Shown here one piece after another: positions 25,606 through 35,565 of a stretch of 64,000 nt of DNA. The stretch covers positions 62,001 to 126,000 of the forward strand of contig NZ_JAAOTJ010000008.1 in the NCBI RefSeq assembly GCF_011297335.1, written 5' to 3'. Each line of letters starts with the position of its first letter. The first letter of the stretch is position 1. The notes beneath the pieces are model-generated. The model made no database searches. It was not told where the DNA came from and saw only the letters and a list, made by a program, of their open reading frames with translations. This DNA comes from Catellatospora methionotrophica (GTDB taxonomy: Bacteria; Actinomycetota; Actinomycetes; Mycobacteriales; Micromonosporaceae). Made by a program: the position numbers and the translations under genes.

Positions 25606-26862
25606 ATGAGCCACCACCCGACCGATCGTCCCGGCACCCCGGCGCTGGGCCCGCTCGGCCAGATCCGCATCGGCGACCGCGCCGCCCGCACCCTGACCAC
25701 CGAGCTGGCCCGCCACGCCGGTCCCAAGACGGCCCTGCTGGTCGGCGCATCGGCGGACTCGCTGGTGCTGGCCGAGGCGCTGGACGCGCTGCTGCCCGGT
25801 GACCAGCTCACCGTGGTCGCGGCCGACGCGACCGTCGCGGGTCACCTGGCCACCCTGGGCAGCTTCCTCGCCGAGCGGGTCAAGGTCGTCGACGACCTCG
25901 CCGCCGCCGAGGCCGCCGAGCTGGTCATCGTCGCCGAGCCGGTGGTCGGCTCCGGCGAGGAGGCCCGCAACACCGTCGAGCAGCTGAGCAAGTACGTCGC
26001 CGAGGGCGGCCTGCTGATCATCGCGGCGGTCGCGCTGCCCGGCCTGTCCGGCGGGGCCACCGACGAGCTCGACCGCATCGCCGCCCGCCAGGGCGTCGGC
26101 TCCGACCTGGTGCTGCGCAACACCCCGCCGGTACGCGTACACCGCCTGCGCTTCACCGACGTCGACCCGGCCGTGGCCGGCAAGCTCGGCCCCGCGTTCC
26201 GCCCGTCCAGCGTGCCGCTCTACGGCACGATGAACATCGACTCCAACGGCGTCGCGGCGGCCGGTATCGCGCTCGGCGCGGCCGCGTTCCTCAAGGCCAC
26301 CCGCCCGAAGTCGAAGGCGTGGGTGCTGCCCGCGCTGCTCGCCGCCCCGGTGGCCGCGTTCTTCCGCGACCCCGAGCGCGAGGTGCCCGCCGACCCGACC
26401 GCGGTCGTCGCCTCGGCCGACGGCCGGGTCCTCAGCGTGGAGCACATCTACGACGAGCGCTTCGCCGACGAGGAGTTCCTGCGCATCGCGGTGTTCCTGT
26501 CCGTGCTCGACGTGCACGTCAACCGGGCCCCGGTGGCCGGCAAGGTCGTCGACTACTTCGTCGAGGACGGCGGGTACGCCAACGCGATGAAGCCCGAGGC
26601 CGAGCACAACGTGGCGGCGTACACCGTACTGGAGACGCCGGACCGCAACCGGGTCGTGGTCGCCCAGCGCACCGGCCTGATCGCCCGCCGCATCGTGCAG
26701 CGGGCCCCGATCGGCGCGCTGCTGGCCAAGGGCGAGCGGTTCGGCCTGATCCGCTTCGGCTCCCGCACCGACGTCTACCTGCCCGCCGACAAGGCCGAGG
26801 CCCTGGTCGCCCCCGGCGACCGCGTCTCCGGCGGCTCCACGGTCATCGCCCGCCTGCGCTGA
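25606..26862 (+). CDS. psd: Phosphatidylserine decarboxylase with N-terminal Rossmann/methyltransferase-like domain
   Basis: A 418-residue protein from ATG 25606 (GAGGAGC at 8-10 bases). Residues ~20-200 look like a Rossmann fold (TALLVGASADSLVLAEALD, QLTVVAADATVAG, GGLLIIAAVALP). Residues 215-250 give membrane-associating helices. The decarboxylase core (250-418) has RDPEREVP, SADGRVLSVEH, LSVLDVHVNRAPVAG and the self-cleavage site GGST at 409-412, which yields a pyruvoyl group on S411. It makes phosphatidylethanolamine from PssA product, and pssA lies convergent downstream. The N-terminal domain is not part of ordinary Psd. Confidence 0.9.
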   Translation: MSHHPTDRPGTPALGPLGQIRIGDRAARTLTTELARHAGPKTALLVGASADSLVLAEALDALLPGDQLTVVAADATVAGHLATLGSFLAERVKVVDDLAAAEAAELVIVAEPVVGSGEEARNTVEQLSKYVAEGGLLIIAAVALPGLSGGATDELDRIAARQGVGSDLVLRNTPPVRVHRLRFTDVDPAVAGKLGPAFRPSSVPLYGTMNIDSNGVAAAGIALGAAAFLKATRPKSKAWVLPALLAAPVAAFFRDPEREVPADPTAVVASADGRVLSVEHIYDERFADEEFLRIAVFLSVLDVHVNRAPVAGKVVDYFVEDGGYANAMKPEAEHNVAAYTVLETPDRNRVVVAQRTGLIARRIVQRAPIGALLAKGERFGLIRFGSRTDVYLPADKAEALVAPGDRVSGGSTVIARLR

Positions 26863-26877
26863 CCTCACCTGTCTCCC

Positions 26878-26924
26878 CGGACCGGGGCCAGCCGCACCAC
26901 GCGGCGCGGCCCCGGTCCGTTTTT
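26878..26924 (+). terminator. Intrinsic terminator of psd
   Basis: CGGACCGGGGCC (878-889) and GGCCCCGGTCCG (908-919) pair exactly and are followed by five T, a textbook plus-strand terminator 15 bases after the stop. Confidence 0.9.
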
Positions 26925-26991
26925 CATAGACGCTGGCCTATTACATCGACTGTACGTAGATCAAACTCGATGTAATAGGCCAGCGTCTATG
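26925..26991. repeat. Intergenic palindrome family B, copy 1
   Basis: A 25-bp perfect inverted repeat whose left arm starts CATAGACGCTGGCCTATTAC (925-949) and whose right arm ends at 991, around a 17-base centre containing ACGTAGATCA. It begins 1 base after the psd terminator T-run, so it is not needed for psd termination. The other copy is at 54443-54507, with the same 24-bp arms. Confidence 0.9.
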
Positions 26992-27000
26992 GCGAGCGGG

Positions 27001-27060
27001 GTGCGGCACGGCCGAGCGTGGTCCGGCACGGCCGAGCGGGTGCAGCACGGCCGGGCGAAG
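27001..27060. repeat. Three 20-bp tandem repeats (GGCACGGCCGAGC type)
   Basis: Units begin at 27001, 27021 and 27041: GTGCGGCACGGCCGAGCGTG, GTCCGGCACGGCCGAGCGGG, TGCAGCACGGCCGGGCGAAG. They lie between palindrome B and the pssA terminator. No coding role seen. Confidence 0.75.
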
Positions 27061-27078
27061 GCCGGCGGGAAGCACCCG

Positions 27079-27127
27079 CACACAGAGCGCCGCCCCGGTC
27101 CACTGGACCGGGGCGGCGCTCTGTGTG
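27079..27127 (-). terminator. 24-bp perfect hairpin after pssA
   Basis: The arm starting CACACAGAGCGCCGCC (079-102) and its exact reverse complement (104-127) surround one base. It lies 12 bases past the pssA stop and is likely its terminator, possibly acting in both directions. Confidence 0.8.
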
Positions 27128-27138
27128 GATCTGAGACG

Positions 27139-28131
27139 TCAGGCGATGCGGGCGGCCGTCTTGCGCTGGCGGGCCCAGATGACCGGGCCGCTGAGCAGGT
27201 AGACCAGCACCAGCAGGCCGAAGGTGATCTGCGTGTTCCAGACCAGGCCGACCAGCGGCAGCAGGAACAGCGTCGGCGGCAGCTTGACCACCTTCGCGAG
27301 CTTGGCGTACGGGAAGCTGGAGACCATCGCGATGGCCAGCAGCACCACCCCGAACACCATCGCACCGGCCGGCAGCGCGCTGCCCATCGTGGTCTTCAGC
27401 AGCACGGTCACCGCCAGCACGGTCGCCGCCATGGTGGTCGGCACGCCGCAGAAGAAGCGGCCGTCCTTCGGCGAGACGTTGAACCGGGCCAGCCGGACCG
27501 CCGCGCAGCACGCGACCATGGCGCAGGCCACGATCAGCACCGGTGTCGGCACCGTGCCCTGCAGCGTGGCGAACACGACGACGGGAGCGGCGATGCCGAA
27601 CGACGTCATGTCGCCCAGCGAGTCCATCTGCACGCCGAACGGGCTGGCCACGCCGAACTTGCGGGCCAGGGCGCCGTCGAGGCCGTCGAAGGTGATGCAG
27701 GCCAGCAGGCACAGTGCCCCGTACATGGGGGCACGGCCGTCGGGGCGGCCGAGGATCGCGAGGAAGATCGCGGTCATGCCGAGCAGCAGGCTGCTCAGGG
27801 TGCAGGCCTGTACGAGGGCGAACTTGATGCGGCGGTCGAGCGTGCGCTCGCCCGGCAGCAGCGGGATCGTGGTCGGGGTCGTCTGCTCCACCGGCTCGGC
27901 CGTGGCGGCCTTCTCGATGGCGCGCAGTTCGACCGGGTCAAGGCCAGGCAGCGCGGTGCTCGTCGCAACGGAGTGATCAGCCTTACGCAGGCGGCCCACC
28001 GGCACCAGCAGCATCTGCCGGGCGAAGGAGCCACCGGCACGCAAGCGGCCGGTCAGGCGGCCCGCAGGTCGCGGGCTGTCCGTCAAGCGACGCCGACGCC
28101 ATAAGGCTCTCGGCACGTGTCGTCCCTCCAT
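27139..28131 (-). CDS. pssA: CDP-diacylglycerol-serine O-phosphatidyltransferase
   Basis: A 330-residue membrane enzyme that makes phosphatidylserine from CDP-DAG and serine. The CDP-alcohol phosphotransferase motif DGxxARx8Gx3Dx3D is at D152-G-A-L-A-R157, G166, D170 and D174. About seven membrane helices follow residue 105. The ~95-residue basic N-terminus is longer than usual; I chose ATG 28131 because AAAGGAACC lies upstream, but a later start would still leave the whole domain. It supplies substrate to Psd encoded convergently at 25606-26862. Confidence 0.9.
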   Translation of the reverse strand: MEGRHVPRALWRRRRLTDSPRPAGRLTGRLRAGGSFARQMLLVPVGRLRKADHSVATSTALPGLDPVELRAIEKAATAEPVEQTTPTTIPLLPGERTLDRRIKFALVQACTLSSLLLGMTAIFLAILGRPDGRAPMYGALCLLACITFDGLDGALARKFGVASPFGVQMDSLGDMTSFGIAAPVVVFATLQGTVPTPVLIVACAMVACCAAVRLARFNVSPKDGRFFCGVPTTMAATVLAVTVLLKTTMGSALPAGAMVFGVVLLAIAMVSSFPYAKLAKVVKLPPTLFLLPLVGLVWNTQITFGLLVLVYLLSGPVIWARQRKTAARIA

Positions 28132-28336
28132 ACCGGTTTCGGTTCCTTTCCGCCGCCTCAGCGGACCGACCGGCTTTTGCGGCCTACACCATCGCACACG
28201 TCCGCGTGCCTTGGCGATACCCGACGCGATCTTCGCGCGCCGTCCCTGCTGACGGGGGCAATCGGCCCTTCGGAGGGCATGAGCGCTCCGGGGGCTGTTC
28301 GTCTTGTCAGCGTCTGAGTCTACCCGACAGCGGCAA

Positions 28337-29269
28337 TCAGGAAATATGTCGCAATTCTCGGTTAGCCGACTCCGTCAGGGGAATTCCGGCCAGCTCAGCG
28401 CGGGTGAACCAGCGCGCCTGCGCGGTCGACCCGCCTACCGCCTCGGTGACGGACGGCACTGTGGGCTCCGGCACCACCACCCGGTACACGGCGCGGACCA
28501 CGTGCCAGTCGTAGGGCTCGCCCTCGGGGCCCATCGCGGCGGGGTTGTGGGTCGAGTTGACCCGGATCAGCTCGGTCACCTCGCCGACCTGGCCCGACTC
28601 CTCGAAGACCTCGCGGACCAGGCCGATCGACGGGGTCTCGCCGAAGTCGGTGCCGCCGCCGGGCAGGTGCCACCGGCCCGCGCCGGGGTAGTTCGGCGCG
28701 ATCAGCGACAGCAGCACCCGACCGGCCGGGTCGGTGACCACGCCGTACGCCCCGAAGCGGGCGACCTTGCGCGCGCCGCCCAGGTCGCGGCCGTCCGGGC
28801 CCATCTCCCCCGCCTCGTCGGGCCGGGCGGGGCGCTGCCCGCTGGCCGGGCCGGTGGCGTCCAGGCCGAGCGTGCGGGCCGCGAACGGGATCAGCTCCAG
28901 CGTGTCCAGGCGCGACGGCTCGACCCAGGCGGGCAGGTCGGAGGTGCCGTCGGCCTCGACGGTCAGTTCGCCGCCGGTGATCGTCATGTCGTAGATGATC
29001 CGGTCGTGGTGCAGCAGCACCCCGCGCCACGGGAACTCGACGAGATCGGAGCTGACCTCGCGCAGGCCCGCGATCCGGGCGGTCAGCCCGGTCTCCTCAC
29101 GGAACTCGCGGACCACGGCCGCCGCCGGGTCCTCACCGTGCTCCAGGCCGCCGCCGGGCAGGAACCACACGCCCGGGAAGTTGGACCGGGCCGACGAGCG
29201 GACCAGCAGCAGCCGGCCCTGCTCGTCGTGCGCTATGCCGTAGGCCCCGATACGCCGCCGCTTCTCCAT
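28337..29269 (-). CDS. Tandem double-Nudix hydrolase
   Basis: A 310-residue protein with two Nudix domains. The first (about 1-135) has GGGLEHGEDPAAAVVREF then REETGL, and the second (about 165-300) has GGGTDFGETPSIGLVREV then FEESGQ; both fit the GX5EX7REUXEEXGU box. Each domain could hydrolyse a nucleoside diphosphate linked to another moiety, but substrate is unknown. The start uses an AGCGAGGAGC repeat as ribosome-binding site. The next gene upstream is a paralogue of the same two-domain layout. Confidence 0.88.
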   Translation of the reverse strand: MEKRRRIGAYGIAHDEQGRLLLVRSSARSNFPGVWFLPGGGLEHGEDPAAAVVREFREETGLTARIAGLREVSSDLVEFPWRGVLLHHDRIIYDMTITGGELTVEADGTSDLPAWVEPSRLDTLELIPFAARTLGLDATGPASGQRPARPDEAGEMGPDGRDLGGARKVARFGAYGVVTDPAGRVLLSLIAPNYPGAGRWHLPGGGTDFGETPSIGLVREVFEESGQVGEVTELIRVNSTHNPAAMGPEGEPYDWHVVRAVYRVVVPEPTVPSVTEAVGGSTAQARWFTRAELAGIPLTESANRELRHIS

Positions 29270-29375
29270 GCCCGCTCCTCGCTGCGGCGGGGGGCACGAG
29301 CACCGTGAACCGCTCGCCCCGCCCGCTCACCACGACAGGCTATCGGGCGGCCGTGACCCGGCCGCCCTCCGGCGG

Positions 29376-30335
29376 TCAGGCAGGCGGCTCCGTCAACAGG
29401 GCCGCCTTCAGGGCTTCGGCGGTGACCTCGGTGACGTCCTCGGGACCGAGCCCGACCAGTTCGTCCTTGGTGACCCAGCGGGCCTCGGCGGTGGAGCCGC
29501 CGACGTCGTACACCTTGGGCTGGGTGGCCCGGTCGACGCGGACCCGGTAGAAGGCCCGCACGCCGTGCCAGTCGATGGGGTAGCCCTCCGGGCCCAGCGA
29601 GGCCGGGTCACGGTGGCTGGCCACCCCGAGCAGTTCGCCGAGCCGCCCGCGCTGGCCGGTCTCCTCGACCAGTTCGCGGATCAGGGCGACGCCGGGCTGC
29701 TCGCCGTAGTCGGTGCCGCCGCCGGGCAGGTGCCACTTGCCCGCGCCGGGATAGTTGGCCGCGATCCGGGTCAGCAGCACCCGCTGCAGCCGGTCGGTGA
29801 CCACGGCGTACGCCGCGAAGCGCTGCGCGCGGTGCAGCCCGTCCGGGCCCGGCGCGGCGAAGAAGGACGGGAAGTCGGGCACCTCGTCGGGCAGCAGGTC
29901 GATCGCCGCCTCCGTGATGCCCAGCGCGCCCGCCGTGAAGGGCCGCAGCGGCAGCTTCGCCGCCTCGTCGGGACTGAGCCAGCGCACCAGGTCGGTGGGC
30001 TGGTCGACGCGCTCGCGCAGCGCGCCGCCGCGGACCCGGGCCGCGTAGATCACCCGGTCGGTGTGGATGGTGACGCCGCGGTGCGGCAGCGCCCGCATGT
30101 CGGCCAGGACGTCGCGCAGGCCGGTCACGGCCACGCTCAACCCGGTCTCTGCGGCGGTCTCCCTGACGACGGTGTCATTGGGATGCTCGCCGTGGTCCAC
30201 TGCCCCGCCAGGCAGGGACCATACGCCCGGCGTACCGGACCTCATGGAGGCGCGGACCAGAAGCACCTGGTCGGCCTCGTTGGTGATGACGGCGTAGGCG
30301 GCGATCCGCCGCAACGGCTCCAGCGCGGTGGTCAC
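29376..30335 (-). CDS. Tandem double-Nudix hydrolase, paralogue with altered first Nudix box
   Basis: A 319-residue protein with two Nudix domains aligned with those of 28337-29269. The second box (GGGTDYGEQPGVALIREL, VEETGQ) is intact. The first reads GGAVDHGEHPNDTVVRET then AAETGL, so the first Glu of the REUXEE metal-binding pair is Ala and this domain may bind but not hydrolyse. The shared YDWHxVRAxYRV and STAEARW segments show recent duplication. Starts at GTG 30335. Substrate unknown. Confidence 0.87.
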   Translation of the reverse strand: MTTALEPLRRIAAYAVITNEADQVLLVRASMRSGTPGVWSLPGGAVDHGEHPNDTVVRETAAETGLSVAVTGLRDVLADMRALPHRGVTIHTDRVIYAARVRGGALRERVDQPTDLVRWLSPDEAAKLPLRPFTAGALGITEAAIDLLPDEVPDFPSFFAAPGPDGLHRAQRFAAYAVVTDRLQRVLLTRIAANYPGAGKWHLPGGGTDYGEQPGVALIRELVEETGQRGRLGELLGVASHRDPASLGPEGYPIDWHGVRAFYRVRVDRATQPKVYDVGGSTAEARWVTKDELVGLGPEDVTEVTAEALKAALLTEPPA

Positions 30336-30452
30336 GAGTAACCATTCTCCCCCGGCAAGAAGATCACGACAAGATGTCCGATTTTACGATCATGTTTCCA
30401 CCGAAATGAAATGGTTTGAACCAGCCGTTCGGCCTACCCCAGAAGTGATCAA

Positions 30453-30479
30453 AGGCCCCACCCGGTGAGGGTGGGGCCT
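30453..30479 (-). terminator. Terminator of guaA
   Basis: AGGCCCCACCC and GGGTGGGGCCT form an 11-bp stem 21 bases beyond the guaA stop on the minus strand, followed by TTGATCACTTC. Confidence 0.75.
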
Positions 30480-30499
30480 CGATCAGCCGATAGCGGGAT

Positions 30500-32053
<1,554 letters not shown>

Positions 32054-32080
32054 GACGTCAATCTTAGGGTGCGACGCAGG

Positions 32081-32842
32081 TCACCCCACGTAGTGGACCC
32101 CGTCCGGGTACGGGTACGGGTTGGGCTTGCAGCCCTGCAGCTCCTTGGTCTGCTGCTGCATCACCGGGGCGAGCCTGCCCTTGCCGGGGCAGTTGACGTG
32201 CCCGTGCCCGAGGAAGTGACCGACCTCATGGTTGATGACCATGTTGCGGTACACGTCCATGTCGGTGAACCCGTCCGCGCCGTTCGCCCAGCGCCGCAGG
32301 TTGATCACGACGTTGTCGCCGTACCGGCAGGAGAAGATGCCGTTGGTCTGCAGCCCCGCCTTGGCGCAGAGCCGGTCCGTGGTGCCCGGCGTGGACAGCA
32401 TGATCTTGAAGTGCGCCGACGCTCCCGAAGCGACCCGCTGGAAACGCCACTTTCCCGACGCGATCCAGCTGTGCTCGTCGGACAGCACCTGCTCGACCAC
32501 GGCCGCGAACCCGTCCGCGTCGAACGCCGTGATGCCCTCCTCCACCTGCACCTGGTATCGCCGCAGGCTGCCGGCGTCGCCGACCACCGGCGAGCTGCCC
32601 CCGGCAGTGGTGAAGGTGCCCTCGCCACGCTCCAGCACGGTGGCGTTCTTCGTCGGCTTCGGCGACGGCCCCTGCGACGGGGACGGCGACGGCTCGACCG
32701 ACGGCTCCGCCGACGCCATCGGCCGCGGCGACGCGGCCTCATGGAACGCGGGCTGTTCGGGCTGCTCGGTGGTGCCACACCCGGTCAGCGCCAGTGCCAG
32801 CACCGCGACCGTCGTCATACGAGCGGCGAAGATCCTCCCCAT
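32081..32842 (-). CDS. Lipoprotein with DUF3152 metzincin-like zinc peptidase domain
   Basis: A 253-residue lipoprotein from ATG 32842, with AAGGTG 6 bases upstream. The signal peptide ends in LALTGC (lipobox), followed by a Ser/Pro/Lys-rich linker to residue ~70. The C-terminal DUF3152 domain contains NHEVGHFLGHGHVNCPG, which fits the extended zinc motif HExxHxxGxxH, and CSKAG/CRYGD cysteines. A zinc protease activity is likely from the motif but unproven for the family. It sits between guaA and the GMC oxidoreductase. Confidence 0.85.
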   Translation of the reverse strand: MGRIFAARMTTVAVLALALTGCGTTEQPEQPAFHEAASPRPMASAEPSVEPSPSPSQGPSPKPTKNATVLERGEGTFTTAGGSSPVVGDAGSLRRYQVQVEEGITAFDADGFAAVVEQVLSDEHSWIASGKWRFQRVASGASAHFKIMLSTPGTTDRLCAKAGLQTNGIFSCRYGDNVVINLRRWANGADGFTDMDVYRNMVINHEVGHFLGHGHVNCPGKGRLAPVMQQQTKELQGCKPNPYPYPDGVHYVG

Positions 32843-32877
32843 GGCGATCACCTTATGCGGGCGGGCGGTCCCCGTGG

Positions 32878-34527
32878 TCACGCCTCGGTGATTTTGCGGT
32901 ACGGCTCGCCGAGCGCCGGCCGGAGATCCCGCTGCCCCTTCACCGGCCACGCCGCGAAGGCCCGCTCGGCCTGCGCGGTGATCGTCAGCGACGGGTTCAC
33001 GCCCAGGTTCGCCGCGACCGCCGCGCCGTCGGCGACATGCAGCCCCGGATGCCCGAACACCCGCTGGTACGGGTCGACGACCCCGTGCTCGGCGTCCGCG
33101 CCGATCACCGCCCCGCCGAGGATGTGCGCGGTCAGCGGGATGTCCAGCACCTCCGGCAGCGCCCCGCCGGGCAGCCCGCCGATCTCCTCCGCCAGCAGCC
33201 GTACCGCCTCGTTGCCCGCCGGGATCCAGGTCGGATTCGGCGCACCGTGGCCCTGCGTCGAACGCAGCCCGCCACGCCGCAGCCGCACCGTCAGCGAGTT
33301 GTCCGCCGACTGCATGACCAGCGCGATGATGGTCCGGTTGGACCAGTCCCGCACCGACATCGCCCGCACGTACGCGAACGGCCACCGGAACATCGCCTTC
33401 GCCCAGCGCCGCCCCCGCCCCGGCCCGCCGTCGGTCAGCGCCGACTGCAGCAGCCCCATGGCGTTCGAGCCCCTGCCGTAGCGCACCGGCTCGATGTGGG
33501 TCCGCTCGTCCGGGTGGAACGAACTCGTGATCGCCACGCCCTCGGTGTACCGCAGCCCCTGCCTGCGGGCCTGCCCCGGCAGCACGGTAGCGCCGACCAG
33601 CGACTCGGAGTTGGTCCGGGTCAGCGCCCCGACCCGGTCCGACAGGTGCGGCAGGTCGCCGGAGGCCTTCATGGCGTGCAGCAGCCGCTGCGTGCCCAGC
33701 GCCCCCGCCGCGAACACCACCTGCCCGGCCTCGATCACCCCGCCGCCCGCCGCCCTGCGCCGCCGCCCGAACCGCGCCCCGGTCCGGGCCAGCTCGACCC
33801 GGTAGCCGCCGCCCTCGACCGGCTTCACCGCGGTGACCGTCGACATCGGCAGGATCTGCGCCCCGGCCCGCTCGGCCAGCCACAGGTAGTTCTTGACCAG
33901 GGTGTTCTTCGCGTTGTGGCGGCAGCCGGTCATGCACTCGCCGCAGTGCAGGCAGCCCGCCCGCTCGGGGCCTTCGCCGTCGAAGTACGGGTCGGGCACG
34001 GACTGGCCGGGCATGCCGAGGAAGACGCCGACCGGGGTGGGGTGGAACGTGTCGGCGACGCCCATTCGCTCGGCGACCTTGCGCATCGCCTCGTCGGCGG
34101 GCGTCGTGCGGTCGTAGACGGTCACGCCGAGCATCCGCTCCGCCGTGTCGTAGTGCGGGGCCAGCTCGGCCTTCCAGTCGGCGATGTCGCGCCACTGCGG
34201 GTCGCGGTAGAACGCGTCCAGGGGGCGGTACAGGGTGTTCGCGTACACCAGCGAGCCGCCGCCGACACCCGCCCCGGACAGCACCAGCACGCCCGCGCCG
34301 TCGTGGCCCCTGTCCGGCCGCAGCAGGGTGATCCGCTGAATGCCGTAGCAGCCCAGCGCCGGAGCCCACAGGAAACGCCGCACCCGCCAGCTCGTCTTCG
34401 GGAAGTCGGCGTCGGCGAACCGGCGCCCCGCCTCCAGCACGGCCACCGAGTAACCCTTCTCGGCCAGCCGCAGCGCCGCCACACTCCCACCGAACCCGGA
34501 GCCGATCACCACCACGTCGAACCGCAT
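32878..34527 (-). CDS. GMC-family FAD oxidoreductase, cholesterol-oxidase-like
   Basis: A 549-residue FAD enzyme. The dinucleotide fold is VVVIGSGFGGSVAALRLAEK, with VLSGAGVGGGSLVYANTLY next. A Cys-rich motif CLHCGECMTGC (CxxCxxCxxxC) followed by RHNAKNTL sits near residue 200, as in M. tuberculosis ChoD. The C-terminus has AHILGGAVIGAD and NLGVNPSLTITAQAER. ChoD (Rv3409c) is also beside guaB3/guaB2 in M. tuberculosis. Whether the substrate is a sterol is doubtful outside sterol degraders; the Cys motif suggests an Fe-S cluster. Confidence 0.88.
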   Translation of the reverse strand: MRFDVVVIGSGFGGSVAALRLAEKGYSVAVLEAGRRFADADFPKTSWRVRRFLWAPALGCYGIQRITLLRPDRGHDGAGVLVLSGAGVGGGSLVYANTLYRPLDAFYRDPQWRDIADWKAELAPHYDTAERMLGVTVYDRTTPADEAMRKVAERMGVADTFHPTPVGVFLGMPGQSVPDPYFDGEGPERAGCLHCGECMTGCRHNAKNTLVKNYLWLAERAGAQILPMSTVTAVKPVEGGGYRVELARTGARFGRRRRAAGGGVIEAGQVVFAAGALGTQRLLHAMKASGDLPHLSDRVGALTRTNSESLVGATVLPGQARRQGLRYTEGVAITSSFHPDERTHIEPVRYGRGSNAMGLLQSALTDGGPGRGRRWAKAMFRWPFAYVRAMSVRDWSNRTIIALVMQSADNSLTVRLRRGGLRSTQGHGAPNPTWIPAGNEAVRLLAEEIGGLPGGALPEVLDIPLTAHILGGAVIGADAEHGVVDPYQRVFGHPGLHVADGAAVAANLGVNPSLTITAQAERAFAAWPVKGQRDLRPALGEPYRKITEA

Positions 34528-34621
34528 GCCGAGATTATTACCGGCCAGTTAACTTCCGGAAAGCCCTCACCCCGCCCCACCCGCCACCGGCCCGCTCCCC
34601 CGTCCCTGTCCCGCCTGCGCA

Positions 34622-34684
34622 AGATCGCCGTTTGCGGTCAGAACCTGCGGTTAGACCCAAGTTTCTGACCTCAAACGGCGATCT
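34622..34684. repeat. Intergenic palindrome family A, copy 2
   Basis: AGATCGCCGTTTGCGGTCAG starts at 34622 and its inverse TGACCTCAAACGGCGATCT ends at 34684; 22-bp arms with one mismatch. Centre CCTGCGGTTAGACCC is close to those of copies 3 and 4. It lies between the divergent GMC gene and the XRE regulator gene. Confidence 0.85.
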
Positions 34685-34704
34685 CCACGGCGCGGCGGGG
34701 GCTG

Positions 34705-35460
34705 TCAGGTGGCTGGGGGGCGGTTGTGGCGGTCCATGGCAGCCTTGTTGGTGGAGGCCTCCTGGAAGACCAGTTCCCAGGGACCGGTGTTGACGTCCAT
34801 CTCCTTACCGAAACCGACCCACCTGCCCGCCATCCGCCGCCCCGTCGGCTCGACGAGCAGCTGGATCGCGCCGTGGTAGCGGGCCCCGCAGTAGTAGCCG
34901 TCGGCCGCCGTCTGCTCCACCCAGGTTCCGGTGACCACGTTGCCGTCCACCGTGAGGTCCATGGTCAACGGGGAGTCCGACGACCCCGGCAGGCTGCGCA
35001 CCGTGAGCCGGTCGCCGTGCTGCAACACCACCACGTGGTGAAGTCCGGTGAAGGTGCCGTCGCGACCACTGGAGTGGTACTCATACCGGCTGAGCCAGAT
35101 GCCGGAGTGGTTCGCCCCGGACGCCGCCGATGCGCGCGGCAGGTTTGGCAAGGCCTGCGCCGGGATCGTGGCACCCGTCGCCACGTCGCCCGCGGCGCCG
35201 TCGGCGACGAGCGGGTTCGGCACGGCGAGGGAGAAGCCCAGGGCACTGATCGGAAGCCCGGTCACCACCTCCAGTGCGCGGGCGTACGTCGGCCGGGGCG
35301 TGACGATCACCCCCGCCTCCCAGCGCTGGACCAGCCGCTTGTTGGCGTCGTTGGGCACCCCGGCGCGCTGCCCCGCGTCACGGATCGCGCGTGCGAAGTC
35401 GTCCTGGCTCATGAGCATGCCCATGCGCACGGCACGCAGTGTCGCGTTAGGAGCGGTCAT
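34705..35460 (-). CDS. XRE-family helix-turn-helix regulator with C-terminal sensing domain
   Basis: A 251-residue protein. The N-terminal ~75 residues form an XRE-type helix-turn-helix (MGMLMSQDDFARAIRDAGQ, then NKRLVQRWEAG). A linker and a beta-rich domain follow (SGIWLSRYEYHSSGRDGTF, VDGNVVTGTWVEQT, GAIQLLVEPTGRRMAGRWVG), probably for ligand or protein binding. It is divergent from a 70-residue Cys-containing protein starting 106 bases away, a usual arrangement for actinobacterial XRE/small-protein pairs. Target and ligand unknown. Confidence 0.8.
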   Translation of the reverse strand: MTAPNATLRAVRMGMLMSQDDFARAIRDAGQRAGVPNDANKRLVQRWEAGVIVTPRPTYARALEVVTGLPISALGFSLAVPNPLVADGAAGDVATGATIPAQALPNLPRASAASGANHSGIWLSRYEYHSSGRDGTFTGLHHVVVLQHGDRLTVRSLPGSSDSPLTMDLTVDGNVVTGTWVEQTAADGYYCGARYHGAIQLLVEPTGRRMAGRWVGFGKEMDVNTGPWELVFQEASTNKAAMDRHNRPPAT

Positions 35461-35565
35461 GCCGACACGATACGCCGAAGACGCCGAAATGACGCCCTAC
35501 ATGTCATCGGATCGACGCCCCCACGGACGCCGCGTGACGCATCCGGCCCGCCATACCGTGCTCGC

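Noticed and set aside
32843-34369. Upstream extension of the DUF3152 lipoprotein frame through the GMC gene
   Set aside because: The extension is out of frame with the GMC oxidoreductase on the same strand and is Arg/Gly/Ala-rich; the lipoprotein signal peptide fixes the true start at 32842.
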